Shown: positions 1 to 10,996 of the stretch, one piece after another | Layout of the letters: the number at the start of each line of letters is the position of its first letter | How positions within the stretch are numbered: the stretch's first letter is position 1 | Program-made: the position numbers and the translations under genes | DNA from: Lasioglossum baleicum | Taxonomy: Eukaryota > Arthropoda > Insecta > Hymenoptera > Halictidae | Assembly (NCBI RefSeq): GCF_051020765.1 | Contig: NC_134935.1 | Location: forward strand, 18,415,579 to 18,479,578 | Direction: 5' to 3' | DNA: 64,000 bases | The notes under the pieces: model-generated | Told to the model about the DNA's origin: nothing | What the model saw: only the letters and a program-made list of their open reading frames with translations | Databases searched by the model: none

Positions 1-2137
1 TAAAACGGATGTCGCTGTCCAAATCATTTCAAATCTCTATCATAATTTTCCCAATCAAAGAACGCTGATAGTCACACATTCTAATCAAGCGTTGAATCAA
101 CTTTTCGAAAAGATCATGGCGTTAGACATCGACGAGAGGCATCTGCTCCGTCTTGGTCATGGAGAAGAAGCGCTAGAAACGGAAAAAGACTTCAGCAGAT
201 ACGGTAGAGTTAACTATGTTTTAGCTAAACGCTTGGATCTTTTAATGGAAGTTCAACGATTACAGGTTTGTATTCTACGAGCAGAAAAAATCAGTTTAGT
301 TGTCTTCGTTGTATTGTCGTATTACCTGAAATTTGTTTATTAGGAATCGTTGAACGTGAAAGGCGACGTGGCGTACACATGCGAAACAGCTGGACATTTT
401 TTCATGTATCAAATATTGGCAAGATGGGAACGCTTCGAGTCTAGAATTAAGCAAAGACAAGGAACAGGAAACAATTTACCTCCTGCTTTTATTGTCGATG
501 AAGAATTTCCATTCCATAAATTCTTTGATAACGCTCCGCAACCCTTGTTCAAACGCAATACTTTCGAGGAGGACATAGAAATAGCATGCAGCTGTTTTAG
601 GTAATTTTCTAACAGCGAATAATTTACTTCAAAAATGTATTTTCTACGGGTGTGCGAGAAAATTTCGAGAATATGACACTTGAAAAGAATTCGTGGTATA
701 TGATATTTCGGGTTCTCGCACGCCCCTGGCATTTTCCATAAAATGATGACTATATTCTGATTCTGTAGGTATATAGAAAGAATTTTCGCACAGTTGGAAG
801 AATTCAGAGCTTTCGAGTTGTTGCGATCCGGTTTAGACAGATCGAAATATTTATTGGTGAAGGAAGCAAAAGTTATCGCCATGACCTGTACTCATGCTGC
901 ACTGAAACGGCGAGAGCTCGTGGATATGGGCTTTAAGTACGACAACATTCTGATGGAAGAGTCTGCGCAAATCTTAGAAATAGAAACTTTCATACCATTG
1001 TTACTGCAAAATCCGCAAGACGGATACAATAGATTAAAACGTTGGATAATGATAGGAGATCACCATCAATTACCGCCAGTTATCAAAAATATGGCTTTCC
1101 AGAAATATTCAAATATGGAACAATCGCTTTTCGCAAGGTTCGTTAGGCTAGGTGTACCTACAGTCGACCTTGATGGCCAAGGTCGTGCTAGGCCCAGTAT
1201 CTGCAATCTTTACAATTGGCGGTATAAAAAGTTGGGGAATCTTCTCCACGTGGAACGCAGCCCAGAGTATCTAGTGGCGAACGCTGGATTCTTGTACGAC
1301 TTCCAACTGATTAACGTTGAAGACTTCAACGGAGTGGGAGAAAGCGAGCCGAGTGCTTACTTTTACCAAAACCTTGCCGAGGCTGAATACTGCGTGGCTG
1401 TGTTTATGTATATGCGACTGCTTGGTTACCCGGCTGATAAAATCAGTATATTGACTACATACAATGGGCAAAAACACTTAATAAGAGATGTGATAAATAT
1501 AAGATGCGCTAGTAATCCCTTAATAGGACGACCAAATAAAGTGACGACGGTTGACAAATACCAAGGTCAACAGAATGATTACATATTACTGTCGCTTGTA
1601 AAAACTCGTGCCGTAGGCCATTTGCGAGACGCTCGACGTCTGGTGGTAGCTATGTCGAGAGCACGTCTCGGCCTTTACGTATTTGCCAGAGTATCCCTTT
1701 TTAAAAATTGCTTCGAATTAACTCCCGCGTTCGATCAGCTTATGCAGAGACCATTGAAGCTGCAACTACTGCCGCAAGAACATTATCCTACCGATAGACT
1801 CAATGATGCTACTCCATCTACTTCGCCAATGGAAATCGAAGATATGCCTCACATGGCCAAATTTGTCTATGATTATTACATGGAGAAAGTTAGTGGTATA
1901 AAAGAGTCGCAGAAAATGTGGCAGAAACCAGGTACGATGCAAACATCTAATAGTCCAACTCACAAAGTTCCTGCTCATCCTGGAGCGGATGATGATACGG
2001 ATGACGAAGAGCTCAACGAAATAGAAAATACTGACGAAGAACGAAATGCCAAGGAGGAAAATGTAGAACCTAAATTTGAACTGATACAAAATTTAGTTGA
2101 AGAACAAGCTTCCGAAAGTGAAGATAACGATAATTAA
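1..2137 (+). CDS. AQR: RNA helicase aquarius (intron-binding protein), C-terminal part; 5' truncated by window edge
   Basis: UPF1-like SF1 helicase of the spliceosome that binds introns upstream of the branch site and links splicing to snoRNP assembly (family knowledge). Three exons are visible: 2-265, 344-600 and 769-2137, all with GT-AG junctions and consistent phase, giving about 629 residues to the TAA stop. The window opens inside the Walker A motif (K-T-D at bases 2-10). Later motifs are clear: MEESAQ (motif II, with E-E-S-A-Q in place of DEAQ, as in this family), GDHHQLPP (III), QGRARPS (IV), VDKYQGQQNDY (V) and VAMSRARLGLYVF (VI). The tail is acidic and low in complexity, with runs of D and E before the stop. 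The 3' end converges on the next gene, with 216 bp between stop codons. A diverged copy of this 3' end lies at 4209-4495. Confidence 0.96.
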
Positions 2138-2353
2138 GAACTGATAAATGTGTGTACGGATAAAAAGAAATGTTTAAATAGCAGTAAGAAATGTTTTGTA
2201 CTAAAAATACAATCTTTTTTATTCGAATTATATTTATTGTACAGTCTCATAGTATTCCACCATGATATATAGTAACATTAAAAGATATTTATATTTCGTA
2301 CGTGTGAAAAATAATAGTATCTTCTGATTTATGCGTTTGATTCGGCTAAACTA

Positions 2354-4965
2354 TCAAAGTATGTTATTGTAAGTAAACAGATCCATATGTTTCTTTGAAA
2401 TTTCTTTTTGCCGTGACAAATGTTTCTCTAAATGGTGCTTTCTCGGCCTGTCAGTTTTCCTCGAATTTTCATTAATCTGTTGAACGCTTGATGGCACGTA
2501 ACTGTTATCAAATTTCATAGACTTGCTGGTAAAGTCAGGTTGATATTCTTCAACAGATGCCTTGGTTCCCTTCGAGGTAGGAATATATTCTTCGGGAAGG
2601 TCAACGATTGTCGCCGCGCTAGGCTCGTACGTTTCGTATAACACTTTCGACGTATCAATAGAATTCGGGATATATCGAACGTCTTCTGTCGTGCTCTTAT
2701 TATCTAATATCGTAGGAGAGTATTCGTTCGACGATATTTGGATCCGTTCCAAAGTACTCTTTCTACTCGGTATATACTTCAAATTCGTGCACAATTTTTT
2801 CGCCGCTGGCGCATCTGGCACGTACTCTTCCAGCGAGTTGCTTTTCGAGCCTTCCAACTGTAAATATCGTTTGGTCTTAATATTCTTTGTTTTGTCATTC
2901 GTTAACTTTGTAACAACATCATGATTCTTTGCTTTCTTTGGTAAAGTATCGTTGTTATGTTTCTCGTTAGCGAAGCTGCGAGCGCAACTTCCTGATTTTT
3001 CCAATGTTCGATCACCAATTTCTTCTTTTTCTGCCAATGTTCCTGATACGTCCAATTTCCCCGATCTTTTCTTCGCAGGGGATACGTTAACTCTGATCGT
3101 AGGCAACGATGCAACATCTTTTGTGATTTCTGACTGCTCGAACGTGTATCTACAATTTATAAAAACATTCTGGTAGGTAAATATAATAACGATAATTATA
3201 TTAAGACTCGCTATGCGGTATACATAGGGTGAGGCACCTAAGAGGCACCGGTTGGTAATGTGTTGACGTACGAAGACCATGTTCATGCTTACCGTACTCT
3301 ACCAGGGTTCCGTCGATGTAAACACTGAAATTGTCGGAAGACAACTCTTGTTTAGTACTGTGCAGCACTTTGTGTCATATTATATCCAGTATGATATTGT
3401 AATCGTCTACTGCGAATGTAGACAAGCCGCAGTGCACAAGCTCAATTAAAATTCGTCTAATAAGATTGCGAATTGCATAAACATCTGTAGTCTAATCATA
3501 AAGCAGTCAGGCCTGCACTGCATTTTGTCTACATTGACAGTAAACCGTGATTGTATCACACCTTTCAACCATTGAACAAGACATAGCGGAATCGTGTTTG
3601 GAAACGTTTTGTTAGTAAATAAATCGCAGCGTAATCGACTAGAGGATGTTCGAAAACATTCAATGACATTGGAGAACCTTGCTGTGTTTATTACAAGTCT
3701 CACTTGTGATATATAAACAGTGGATTTTATGCATTTATGACAAAAATGAGTAAGTGCAATTTGAAACAGAAAATAAATTTCTATTTCACTCCGGTTTGTT
3801 GCAATTCTGTAAAAAATTTTTATTTTGCATAAAAATCCACTGTCTAGCGTTAAATGTATTCTGCTCTCATATTTTAAATCTTATACGTTTTCCCTGTCCG
3901 TGACCTTGAATAGTTATAGTCACTGAATTCCTAATGAAAAGGACTATCATTGTAGGTGTTTAAAAAAGGGTGGTTCCGTTAAAAAAAAAGGAAGATAACC
4001 TTGATATCTCTAAAAGAAATGACATAAAAACAATAATTTCTTTTGGTATCTTGTGAACCCCATTTTACCATTCAACTTTGTCCTAAAGACATTTAATGTA
4101 TCTTTGAAAGTAACAAAGATATTTGAGGTACAAACTTTAGGTGACTCACCCTGTATATCTGTTTTAAATAACGTAATTTTAACCCTTTGCATTCCTGTGT
4201 CGAATGTAACAAAATTTAGTTGAAGAACAAGCTTTGGAAAGTGAAGATAATTATCGTTAAGGACTGATAAATGTATGGATAAGAGAAAATGTTTAAAAAG
4301 CACTAAAAATACAACCTTTTTCATTCGAATTGTATTTATTGTACAGTCTCATGGTATTCCTCCATGATATATAGTAAAATTAAATGATATATGCTTATAT
4401 TTCGTACGTATGCATACGTATTAAAAATTGTAGTATCTTCTGATTTATGCGTTTGATTCGACTAAACTATCAAAATATGTCCTTTGAAGTAAAGATGAAA
4501 CACTTAAAATAGTAGGGAGTCGTTTACAAGAAAATTAAAAAATAATTCCAAGTGCAAAGGGTTAAGTATCATCTTTGACAGTAAATGCGATCTTGTTAAG
4601 TAAAATAAAAATGATTAGACTTACGTGATATCTAGCTGTCGGGTAGACTTTTTTCCTCTACATTTATCGGAATTCTGAAACAATCCTTCCTTACGAACGT
4701 TCCGTAGAATTGCCCTCTCCAAAATTTTGTATACCGCTACCCAATCCTCAAGATCAAGCCATTTATTGGTCGAAATTCTTTTCCGTTTAAGTTTTATAAT
4801 CCTTTCTTGAACAGTAACAACGGCGGTCGCTAAACAATTGTCCGAAGCCTACGAATACAGCTTCTATTTTACTTGTGCAGGTTGCAGGATTTCCTGTAAA
4901 CAGCTGTTGACAGCTGTTGATCATGATACCTTTATTACTTCCAAGTATTGACCATCACGAAACAT
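2354..4965 (-). CDS. unrecognised protein with an N-terminal basic helical region and eight Y-x-P motifs
   Basis: Three coding exons on the minus strand are supported by splice sites and phase: 4930-4965 (or longer), 4625-4848 and 2354-3149, giving about 351 residues. The junctions read ...LEVIK/ASDNCL... and ...RQLDIT/YTFEQ.... The first ATG used is at 4965, because the same frame has a TGA about 70 bp upstream; the 5' end is therefore uncertain. The N-terminal 90 residues are helical and basic (QERIIKLKRKR, NKWLDLEDWVAVYKILERAI). The large exon is disordered, K/S/E-rich, and holds YVPD, YIPS, YSPT, YIPN, YEPS, YIPT, YQPD and YVPS motifs, plus A-A-K-K-L-C, ending in H-M-D-L-F-x. Y-x-P motifs, a P-K-K-L-C stretch and a H-x-D-L-F motif also occur, from memory, in the N-terminal half of REXO1/Elongin-A-binding proteins, but no exonuclease domain follows here, so I do not assign that name. 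The 1.47-kb intron 3150-4624 is packed with mobile elements. Confidence 0.7.
3716..3846. mobile_element. TAGACTGCGGAT-family MITE (CAGTGGATTTTATGC ends)
   Basis: About 130 bp with inverted ends (CAGTGGATTTTATGC and GCATAAAAATCCACTG). It lies in an intron of the Y-x-P gene. It belongs to the commonest element family in the window. A further solitary end of this family (GCATAAACATCTGTAGTCTA) is at about 3474-3496. Confidence 0.75.
3985..4155 (+). mobile_element. partial dispersed element ending in CACCCTGTA
   Basis: About 170 bp closely resembling 50020-50174 (shared blocks CCCCATTTTACCATTCAACT and AACAAAGATATTTGAGGT), ending in the same GGTGACTCACCCTGTATAT. It is a solitary right part; no matching left end is visible. 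Confidence 0.7.
4179..4565. mobile_element. TTAA-flanked, piggyBac-like MITE carrying a captured AQR 3' fragment
   Basis: A 387-bp unit starting TTAACCCTTTGCATTCC and ending TCCAAGTGCAAAGGGTTAA, i.e. TTAA target duplications with short inverted ends CCCTTTGCA. The same ends, with TTAA, are found at 37534, 56618 and 57068. Unlike those copies, the interior (4209-4495) is a diverged duplicate of bases 2086-2384. TTAA duplication with CCC-starting ends is the hallmark of piggyBac-type elements. No transposase is present. Confidence 0.8.
4209..4495 (+). pseudogene. captured copy of the AQR 3' end and of the neighbouring gene's stop region
   Basis: Aligns along its length to 2086-2384: it retains codons for the last dozen or so AQR residues (with AAGCTTTGGAAAGTG for AAGCTTCCGAAAGTG), the 3' UTR, and the reverse-strand tail of the convergent Y-x-P gene. 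It contains several indels, for example about 16 bp missing in the 3' UTR, and single-base differences. It cannot encode a functional helicase. Confidence 0.85.
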
Positions 4966-5710
4966 TTCCACAATATGCTCGTCAATCAACCTTTGGATTT
5001 GTCTCTCGTTATAGTTCACTCATTCGACGATGCTCCTATTCAAAGTATCCTTCTATTTAACTCCTTCACTTGTCACTTTAGCTCACACAATCAGTTGCGA
5101 TGTCAGTGCGTGTACTGACACTGTGCCACACGCATATCGCACATGGGACATGGATGAAAGAAAGTAAAGGATGCGAATGAACATTCGGCTCGTGTGAAAA
5201 GTCAAAACGTTCTATCGAAACCGCTTATTTAAGATATATTGAACATCGCTATAACATAATATTGTAATATATCATTTTATATTGTCCTATAATTTTCTTT
5301 TTTAAATTTCATAACTTCGTATTATATTTTACCAATTGATTTACGTGTGCCTTGTAATACCTGTTCGTAATTTTATATTAAATATTATATAAATACTAAA
5401 TAATAACTAATATCTCTCCTTTAAAAAAATCTTTTAAAAAAATATATTCATACAAATGATCACACGCGGTTCTCATGGATTAGTGTTTAAACTAACTCTG
5501 AATTAAAAGTAAAAAACATTTTTTCTATTAGTTTTTAGAAATGCGCATCTCTATTATTCTATAAATCCGTATGAAAATATTGATGATCAAATCTATATTC
5601 ATATATACGTACATTCAGTAAGATATTTTTGTTCATACTATTTAATAACAGGTGTAAATATAGAAGCACGTCTATTATTTACCATTAAAAAATTGAAAAA
5701 TTTATCAACA
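4966..5710. promoter_or_regulatory. divergent intergenic region between the Y-x-P gene and the C3orf33-like gene
   Basis: About 745 bp separate two divergent first coding exons, so it should hold both promoters and 5' UTRs. It is strongly AT-rich from 5230 onward, with no clear TATA box that I would defend. The direct repeat CAGCTGTTGA CAGCTGTTGA just inside the first intron of the left gene (4901-4920) contains two E-boxes. Confidence 0.4.
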
Positions 5711-7372
5711 ATGGGATCGGAGGAAGAACCGAGTAGTTTGGAGAAATATTTAATATTCAGTGAAACTCATACTAAAACGATAAAGGTACGTCCTAACCTA
5801 CATTTCCCTTTGAAATCGAATTTAATTTTATACATATGTATTTGAAAATTAGGTCGTCACTTATGGAATTTCTGGCATCACTTTGGCAATTGCACTTCAC
5901 CGAATTAGGCCCGTATGTATCGCACGGATCAACAATGCATCTAATTTTACTGCACTTTCTTATGTTTTTTGTTACATGTTTCTTTAGTTTTCTAAATTTA
6001 GAAATCCATCCAGTATACCGTCACACTTTTTCCATAAAAAAGTTCCACTTCAAGGTACCGTCAAGCGTATAGAACCTAGCCATGGTACTCTTCTAATGGT
6101 TGATCACAAGCCATTAATAGCCCTGCCTCGATTGAATAATAAGACATTCTTACCCGTTAAAATTGCTGGACTTAATGTAACATCTAATGGTAAGTGCTAA
6201 TGAAATTTTCACAAATATATTGCATTAATCGATCTCTACTTTTAGGTATTAACTGGTTACAAGCAATTATTAATGGGAAGAACGTAAGTTTTGTACCTTT
6301 GCTTTCTACAAAGGAATACTTAAGTTGTATAATTGTTACTACACCTCAACAGAATAAGGTAAATTATACAGGTTTCAGTTATACAGTGTGTCCTATGAAC
6401 TCTGTCCACTTGAATATCTTGGTTATTTTAAACAATACGAGACAATGTTACTTACAGAAGTTGTAGAGTTTAAGAAACTATGTAATACAGTATAAATGGT
6501 ATTCTTGCAAGCGGAGGCGTACAGAAGATATAGAGGTCACCTTTGTTTTTTAAATGAAATGTCCAAAAGTATTCAGATGCATTTGTCCTGAAACTTACCA
6601 ATGCTGAGATATTTGACTGTTTTCATGAAGCATGTTTGAAATGTCAGGCATCTGCAGCGATGCAACGTTGTAATCTTTGAACTGTTGCGTCTCTAACATG
6701 TTTTATTATTAGAGCATCTATTGTAGCACACGCTGCAATAATTTGTTGCTTCGTGTCTTCCGGAGTTGTGACCAGCAAATAGTGCCTCCCCGTCCTATCC
6801 ATCGATTTGGGACTATTTCATCAGGTGTACTTCTCACCCTTCGAGCGTAGCATGTTGGACTTCCGTCATACTGATGCCACATTGTCTGACAAACGCTTAA
6901 TGGTACATTTTCTAATAAATGTGCTAATGTATTTCTTAAGAACGTATCATATTTGATTTTTGTCCAGTAAAAGTGCCGTCTTTGATGCTATGACTTCTGT
7001 ACGTAATATTTTCTCATATTCTTTGAAATAACCGAGATATTCAAGTGGACAGAATTCGTAGGACACACTGTATATTTTTTATTTAAAGTATACATTGTTT
7101 CGGTACAGGAACAAATAAGGATCGGAGAAGACTTAATAAGACTTGGCTTTGCCATGGTAGAACAAGATTCGTTAAAATCAATGCTGGACGACAAAAACGT
7201 TTTATATTATCAGAAACGCTTGCTGAATGCACAAAAACGGGCAGAACGTGAAAGAAACGGGTATTGGCAGTTCACTAAAAAACCTACGCTTTTATGGAAA
7301 GTCCGACAAAATTTAAACGAACAAATTAAAAGAATACTGTCGAAGTTTCCATATTTGAACTTCCAGAAATGA
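5711..7372 (+). CDS. C3orf33: C3orf33-like protein (membrane-anchored, SNase-like fold)
   Basis: Five exons: 5711-5785, 5853-5912, 5988-6189, 6246-6358 and 7109-7372, all in phase, encoding about 237 residues. An N-terminal hydrophobic segment (GISGITLAIALHRI, residues about 30-43) is followed by F-S-K-F-R-N-P-S-S-I-P and then a beta-rich region (KVPLQGTVKRIEPSHGTLLM, LPVKIAGLNVTSNGINWLQ), matching the order seen in vertebrate C3orf33: a transmembrane helix followed by a staphylococcal-nuclease-like barrel. The C-terminal part is a basic helix (YYQKRLLNAQKRAERERNGYW). The vertebrate protein is reported to be secreted or membrane-associated; its biochemical function is not firmly known. Intron 4 holds a 691-bp element. 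The ATG chosen at 5711 is the first in frame and is followed by an acidic start (MGSEEEPSSLEKY). Confidence 0.85.
6382..7072. mobile_element. palindromic-ended element, TACAGTGTGTCC family, long copy
   Basis: A 691-bp unit beginning TACAGTGTGTCCTATGAACT and ending in the inverted form (AGTTCATAGG-like, GGACACACTGTA). The end arms of about 85 bp are inverted (TTGAATATCTTGGTTATTT versus AAATAACCGAGATATTCAA). The interior is not coding. A 337-bp relative is in the SANT gene intron at 14677-15013. Confidence 0.85.
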
Positions 7373-8530
7373 TATAACTTTAGGTGCATACAGAAGATAT
7401 AGTGTATATTTTTGTGATACGAACGAACACCTCTATTTTTAGTACTATAAATCAAGGCTATCGAATGTGTACTTAGAGCTGCTATAATTTCGAATATTTA
7501 TACAAATAAAGAATCATTATATTAAAAAACAAATTTTATTATCATACCATTTATACAATCTTTTGTTAATTCTCGTATAAAAGTAAGAACATTGTTTTAC
7601 ACCGTCATGCAACAAAAAATGAATTTTTTAGATGTACCGTGTACCTTGAAAAAAAAAGAAAATATTAACCAGTACGAATTTAGTTATCCATTAATCAGAA
7701 TCCTTTTTTGCATAAATAATATGTACGTTCATATGTATATACATATATTTAACACACCTTGAGTAGAAAAATACATCATATATAAAAATATAAAATGAAA
7801 ATTTTAATGGAAGATATATTCTTTCGGATACATTAAACAATTTTAATCATAAGGGTATGATTTAAACCTCACAAACAGATCTGATCTAATATCAGTTACC
7901 ATGTTTATACAATCAGTTCAATATTTAACCTTACCCTATTATACAATATCATTTTTTCTTTTGGAATGTTAATCAATTAATATCAAAATAACAAGAATAG
8001 CTATAACAAAAATACTCTTTTCCATGTTCCGCTTGGGCCTCATCTTTGTTCTATAACTAAATAAAATTAAAATTTATAAAATACATATTTTTTTATCATA
8101 TATATATATGTATGTATGTTTGCATAAAACGTATATACATACATACACACTAAACACAATACTAGTACTATGTTCTAACGTACCATGTTATGAAAAAAAT
8201 TTGCAAAAACAACATTACTTTCAACTTTATGTACAAATCTAAATCACAGTCCCTAATGCGTTTCCTGACTTTTCTACCGCATATATTACGTGGTATAGTA
8301 CAATAAAATAAAATAGTCTTATAATATTATTTCATGGAACTATGTTAGAATAATATAAATGAAAGCAAATTCTATATCCTTATAATAGCAGAATGTAGGA
8401 ATGATAAAAGAACATGTAAAATTAAAACAAATTACGTCGATATGTCTGGAATATATGGAACCTTTAACATGGAATGGAATAGAATCAAGTTTTGATCGAA
8501 ACTTGACGGCGACAATCAACACGTTAATAT
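7373..8530. other. intergenic spacer between convergent genes; C3orf33 poly(A) signal
   Basis: About 1.16 kb, extremely AT-rich, with a canonical AATAAA at 7505-7510 for the C3orf33-like gene. Short TA/CA repeats occur around 7733-7750 and 8098-8150. I see no further gene. Confidence 0.6.
7505..7510 (+). terminator. AATAAA polyadenylation signal of the C3orf33-like gene
   Basis: Canonical hexamer 133 bp after the stop codon, in AT-rich sequence. Confidence 0.6.
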
Positions 8531-10996
8531 CTATTTTTTAATAGAATCACTATTTTTCTCAACTGGCTTGGATCGTCCAGGTTGAGCTTCAGGAGTAGTT
8601 TTTTTCGCTGATTCATCGGATTTCGCTTTCACTTTATCTCCTTGATTTTGTTCTGTCGAATCAGTTTTTCCGCTTGTCGTTTTCGTATTAACATTCGAAG
8701 TAGACGATTCTTTCTTCGCCTCTTTCAAGTTCTCGGTTTTCGTTTCTTTGGAATTCTCTTTTTTGACTTCCTTCGTTGGTGCTTTCGAAGGAGGTGGTTT
8801 TTCTGTAGTAGTAGGGCGTTTTTGTTCTGTTACTGTCTTTTGTGTAGTTGGTTTTGGTGTTGTAGCTGTAGGTTTTGGTGCCGTGGTTGTAGGTTTTGGT
8901 GCTGTGGTTGTAGGTTTCGGCATTGTAGTTGTAGGTTTCGGTGTTGTAGCGGTAGTTGTGGGTTTCGGTGTTGCAGTGGTAGTTGTAGGCTTCTGCGTTG
9001 TGGTTGTAGGCTTCGGTGATGTAGCTGTAGGTTTTGGTGTTGTAGGTTTCGCTGTAGGCTTCGCAGTAGTTTCCTGACCAGTTGCTTTTGCTTTCGAAGG
9101 CTTTACATTCACTTTAAGATTTGGTGTGTTCGAAACAGTTAAAATTGATTCTTCTTCTTCATATTGTTTTTCGCTTACTGGTTTTTTGTTTTCTTTCAAA
9201 TGTGGAAATGCTTGTTTTAACGGAACTCTCATTATATACTCAAGCCAAGGAGAACCAAGCCACAAATTCCCATCGTGTATGTACGCAGAGGATATGGAGT
9301 TAACTTTTCCGTCATCGGAAGCAATAGCATCAATTACATTCCCTGCTTTGTCCATTCTCAATACTACTGACATTTCCTTTGTGTCTAAACCTTTAACAGA
9401 CTCGAATGAACCTACCGAATATATAACTCTTTCTGCATAATAATTTGGATAAACATCTTGTAGTAGTTTAAATGGAGCTTCTATTAGGTAGAAAAGTCTG
9501 GAAATCATTTTTCTTAAATATGGATGCGGCGTGAGGGACTGAATTAACACTGGATGTTCAGAATCAGCATATGTGATTACAGACACTAGAAAACCTCCTT
9601 GTCCATCGGTATGTATATTATCCAGTACCCCAGGTAAAGCTTCCGCAAAAATTTCTGGTTGCCCAGTCTTAGGACCTTTCAAGTGATATTTCATAATACG
9701 TGAACTAAAACATTCGTTCACAATTACAAAGCTTTCATCGTCAGCTAATAGAACTCCATTTGCAAATGCTAAATTCTTTAGTAACACTTCGTTCTTCTTT
9801 GTTGCAGCATTATATCGAATCAATCTGTAAATAACCGGTAAGATTACACGCAACGTTATAGATGTGATCAATTTCTCATTTCTCGATATTGCAAAGATGG
9901 AGTGTTTCAGTAGTCAGAAGAGCTAGATAAAAGATCCACCTAGGCTCTTTTACAGCCGCGATCGCAGCCTAGATTGATCTTTTATCTAGCGCTTTTGACT
10001 ACTGAAAACCTCCATCTTTGCATTATCGAGAAATGAGAAGGCGCATCCCGCACCCTTGAAATCCTGGAAACGAGTTTACCCCCTTAAGGGCTAATGATAG
10101 TACTCTGGACGTTTGCTACAGAAATAAGGTATACTTCCAGCACTTTGCTGGAGATAACATAATCGCCGCATACAGATAACATAATGCTCGCATAATCTCT
10201 TTAATATAAACAGTCTAATTTGAAATTCTTACCTTCCCGTTGGATTAGCATATGCTGTGTACATTCCATCGTGAAGTGGAAAGTCTGTACTCGAATCCGT
10301 CCAGTAAATATCTCCATTTTTAGCAATATCGATAGAATTAACAATTCTCGGAGGTTTTCCATCAATAGGTTTAGAGCTATTAACTATATTTGTGAATTGC
10401 CGGGTATTCACATTAACTTTGAAAATACCGTAATACGAATCAGCAACAAACAGCTCTCCTTTGTCATTAAACTGTAAACCCAAGGGTCTGCCACATTTTT
10501 CTTCTTGCCATAATCCATCTGCAATGATGTGTTTTAATATAGCCACAAATGAATTTACAAAGATAAGTATCTGCACAGTTAGAAAAGTAACTTTTACACA
10601 CCGCACTTTTGGCCAAATTTAACGACTGGTACAATATTTTTCCCGTCAACTTTTACAACATAACCTCCACGTATACCAGTATATAATTCCCCATTATACG
10701 AAGCAAAACTCTCCGCTCCTTTCAGTTCTCCAGCATACAACACTTCGGCCCCTTTCAACCGATTTTTTATTTCCAGTTGTATTTTCGTCTGAGAAGGTTC
10801 TTTTATTCTAAAACAGTAACCGCAAAAGTATGTAATTATTTTATATCTTTTCGTTATTATGAAGAAATCGAATAAATATATCATACCTGTATTCAGAAAA
10901 TTCGACTTGCGGAGGTAATCCTGGTAAAAAGGTGATAACAGCAAAGAAAACCCCGATATATATGATCGCTGTACCAACAGATTTTAAATATCCCAT
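8531..10996 (-). CDS. Hmu: hemomucin / APMAP-like protein (strictosidine-synthase-like propeller with mucin tail)
   Basis: Four exons on the minus strand: 10887-10996, 10602-10807, 10233-10518 and 8531-9824, in phase, giving about 631 residues. The start MGYLKSVGTAIIYIGVFFAV is a signal-anchor helix (residues 7-25). A six-bladed propeller of the strictosidine-synthase/APMAP family follows: CDGLWQEEKCGRPLGL, ADSYYGIFKV, IYWTDSSTDFP, PTGRLIRYNA, LAFANGVLLADDESFV, GVLDNIHTDGQGGFLV, LWLGSPWLEYIMRV. The last 200 residues are a Thr/Pro/Lys-rich mucin-like tail. Drosophila hemomucin has the same two-part build, is carried by haemocytes and binds lectin; insect members lack proven strictosidine synthase activity. 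Intron 3 contains a long inverted-repeat element. The gene converges on the C3orf33-like gene. Confidence 0.93.
8805..9066 (-). repeat. mucin-like Thr/Pro/Lys coding repeat of hemomucin
   Basis: Imperfect repeats of KPTTT / APKPTTT / TPKPTAT units (12 or more KPT cores). They are coded by a degenerate 21- to 30-bp DNA repeat seen on the plus strand as GTTGTAGGTTTTGGT variants. The region is a likely target for O-glycosylation, and repeat number is likely to vary between alleles. Confidence 0.9.
9868..10087. mobile_element. GGGGGTAGACTCG-family inverted-repeat MITE (left end eroded)
   Basis: Palindromic element in hemomucin intron 3. The right end reads GGAAACGAGTTTACCCCCTTAA, with TTAA at 10084-10087; the left arm begins inside the repeat (TTTCTCATTTCTCGATATTG). 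Arms share the core TTTTGACTACTGAAAA and GATCTTTTATCTAGC. Full relatives are at 25367 and 38515. Confidence 0.85.

Noticed and set aside
2354..3149. assignment of the Y-x-P protein as REXO1
   Set aside because: Only short motifs agree from memory; the zinc finger and DEDD exonuclease domain are missing.
8642..9077. two open frames antisense to the hemomucin tail (Cys/Arg-rich and Val/Gly-rich)
   Set aside because: They are shadows of the Thr/Pro repeat coding on the other strand.
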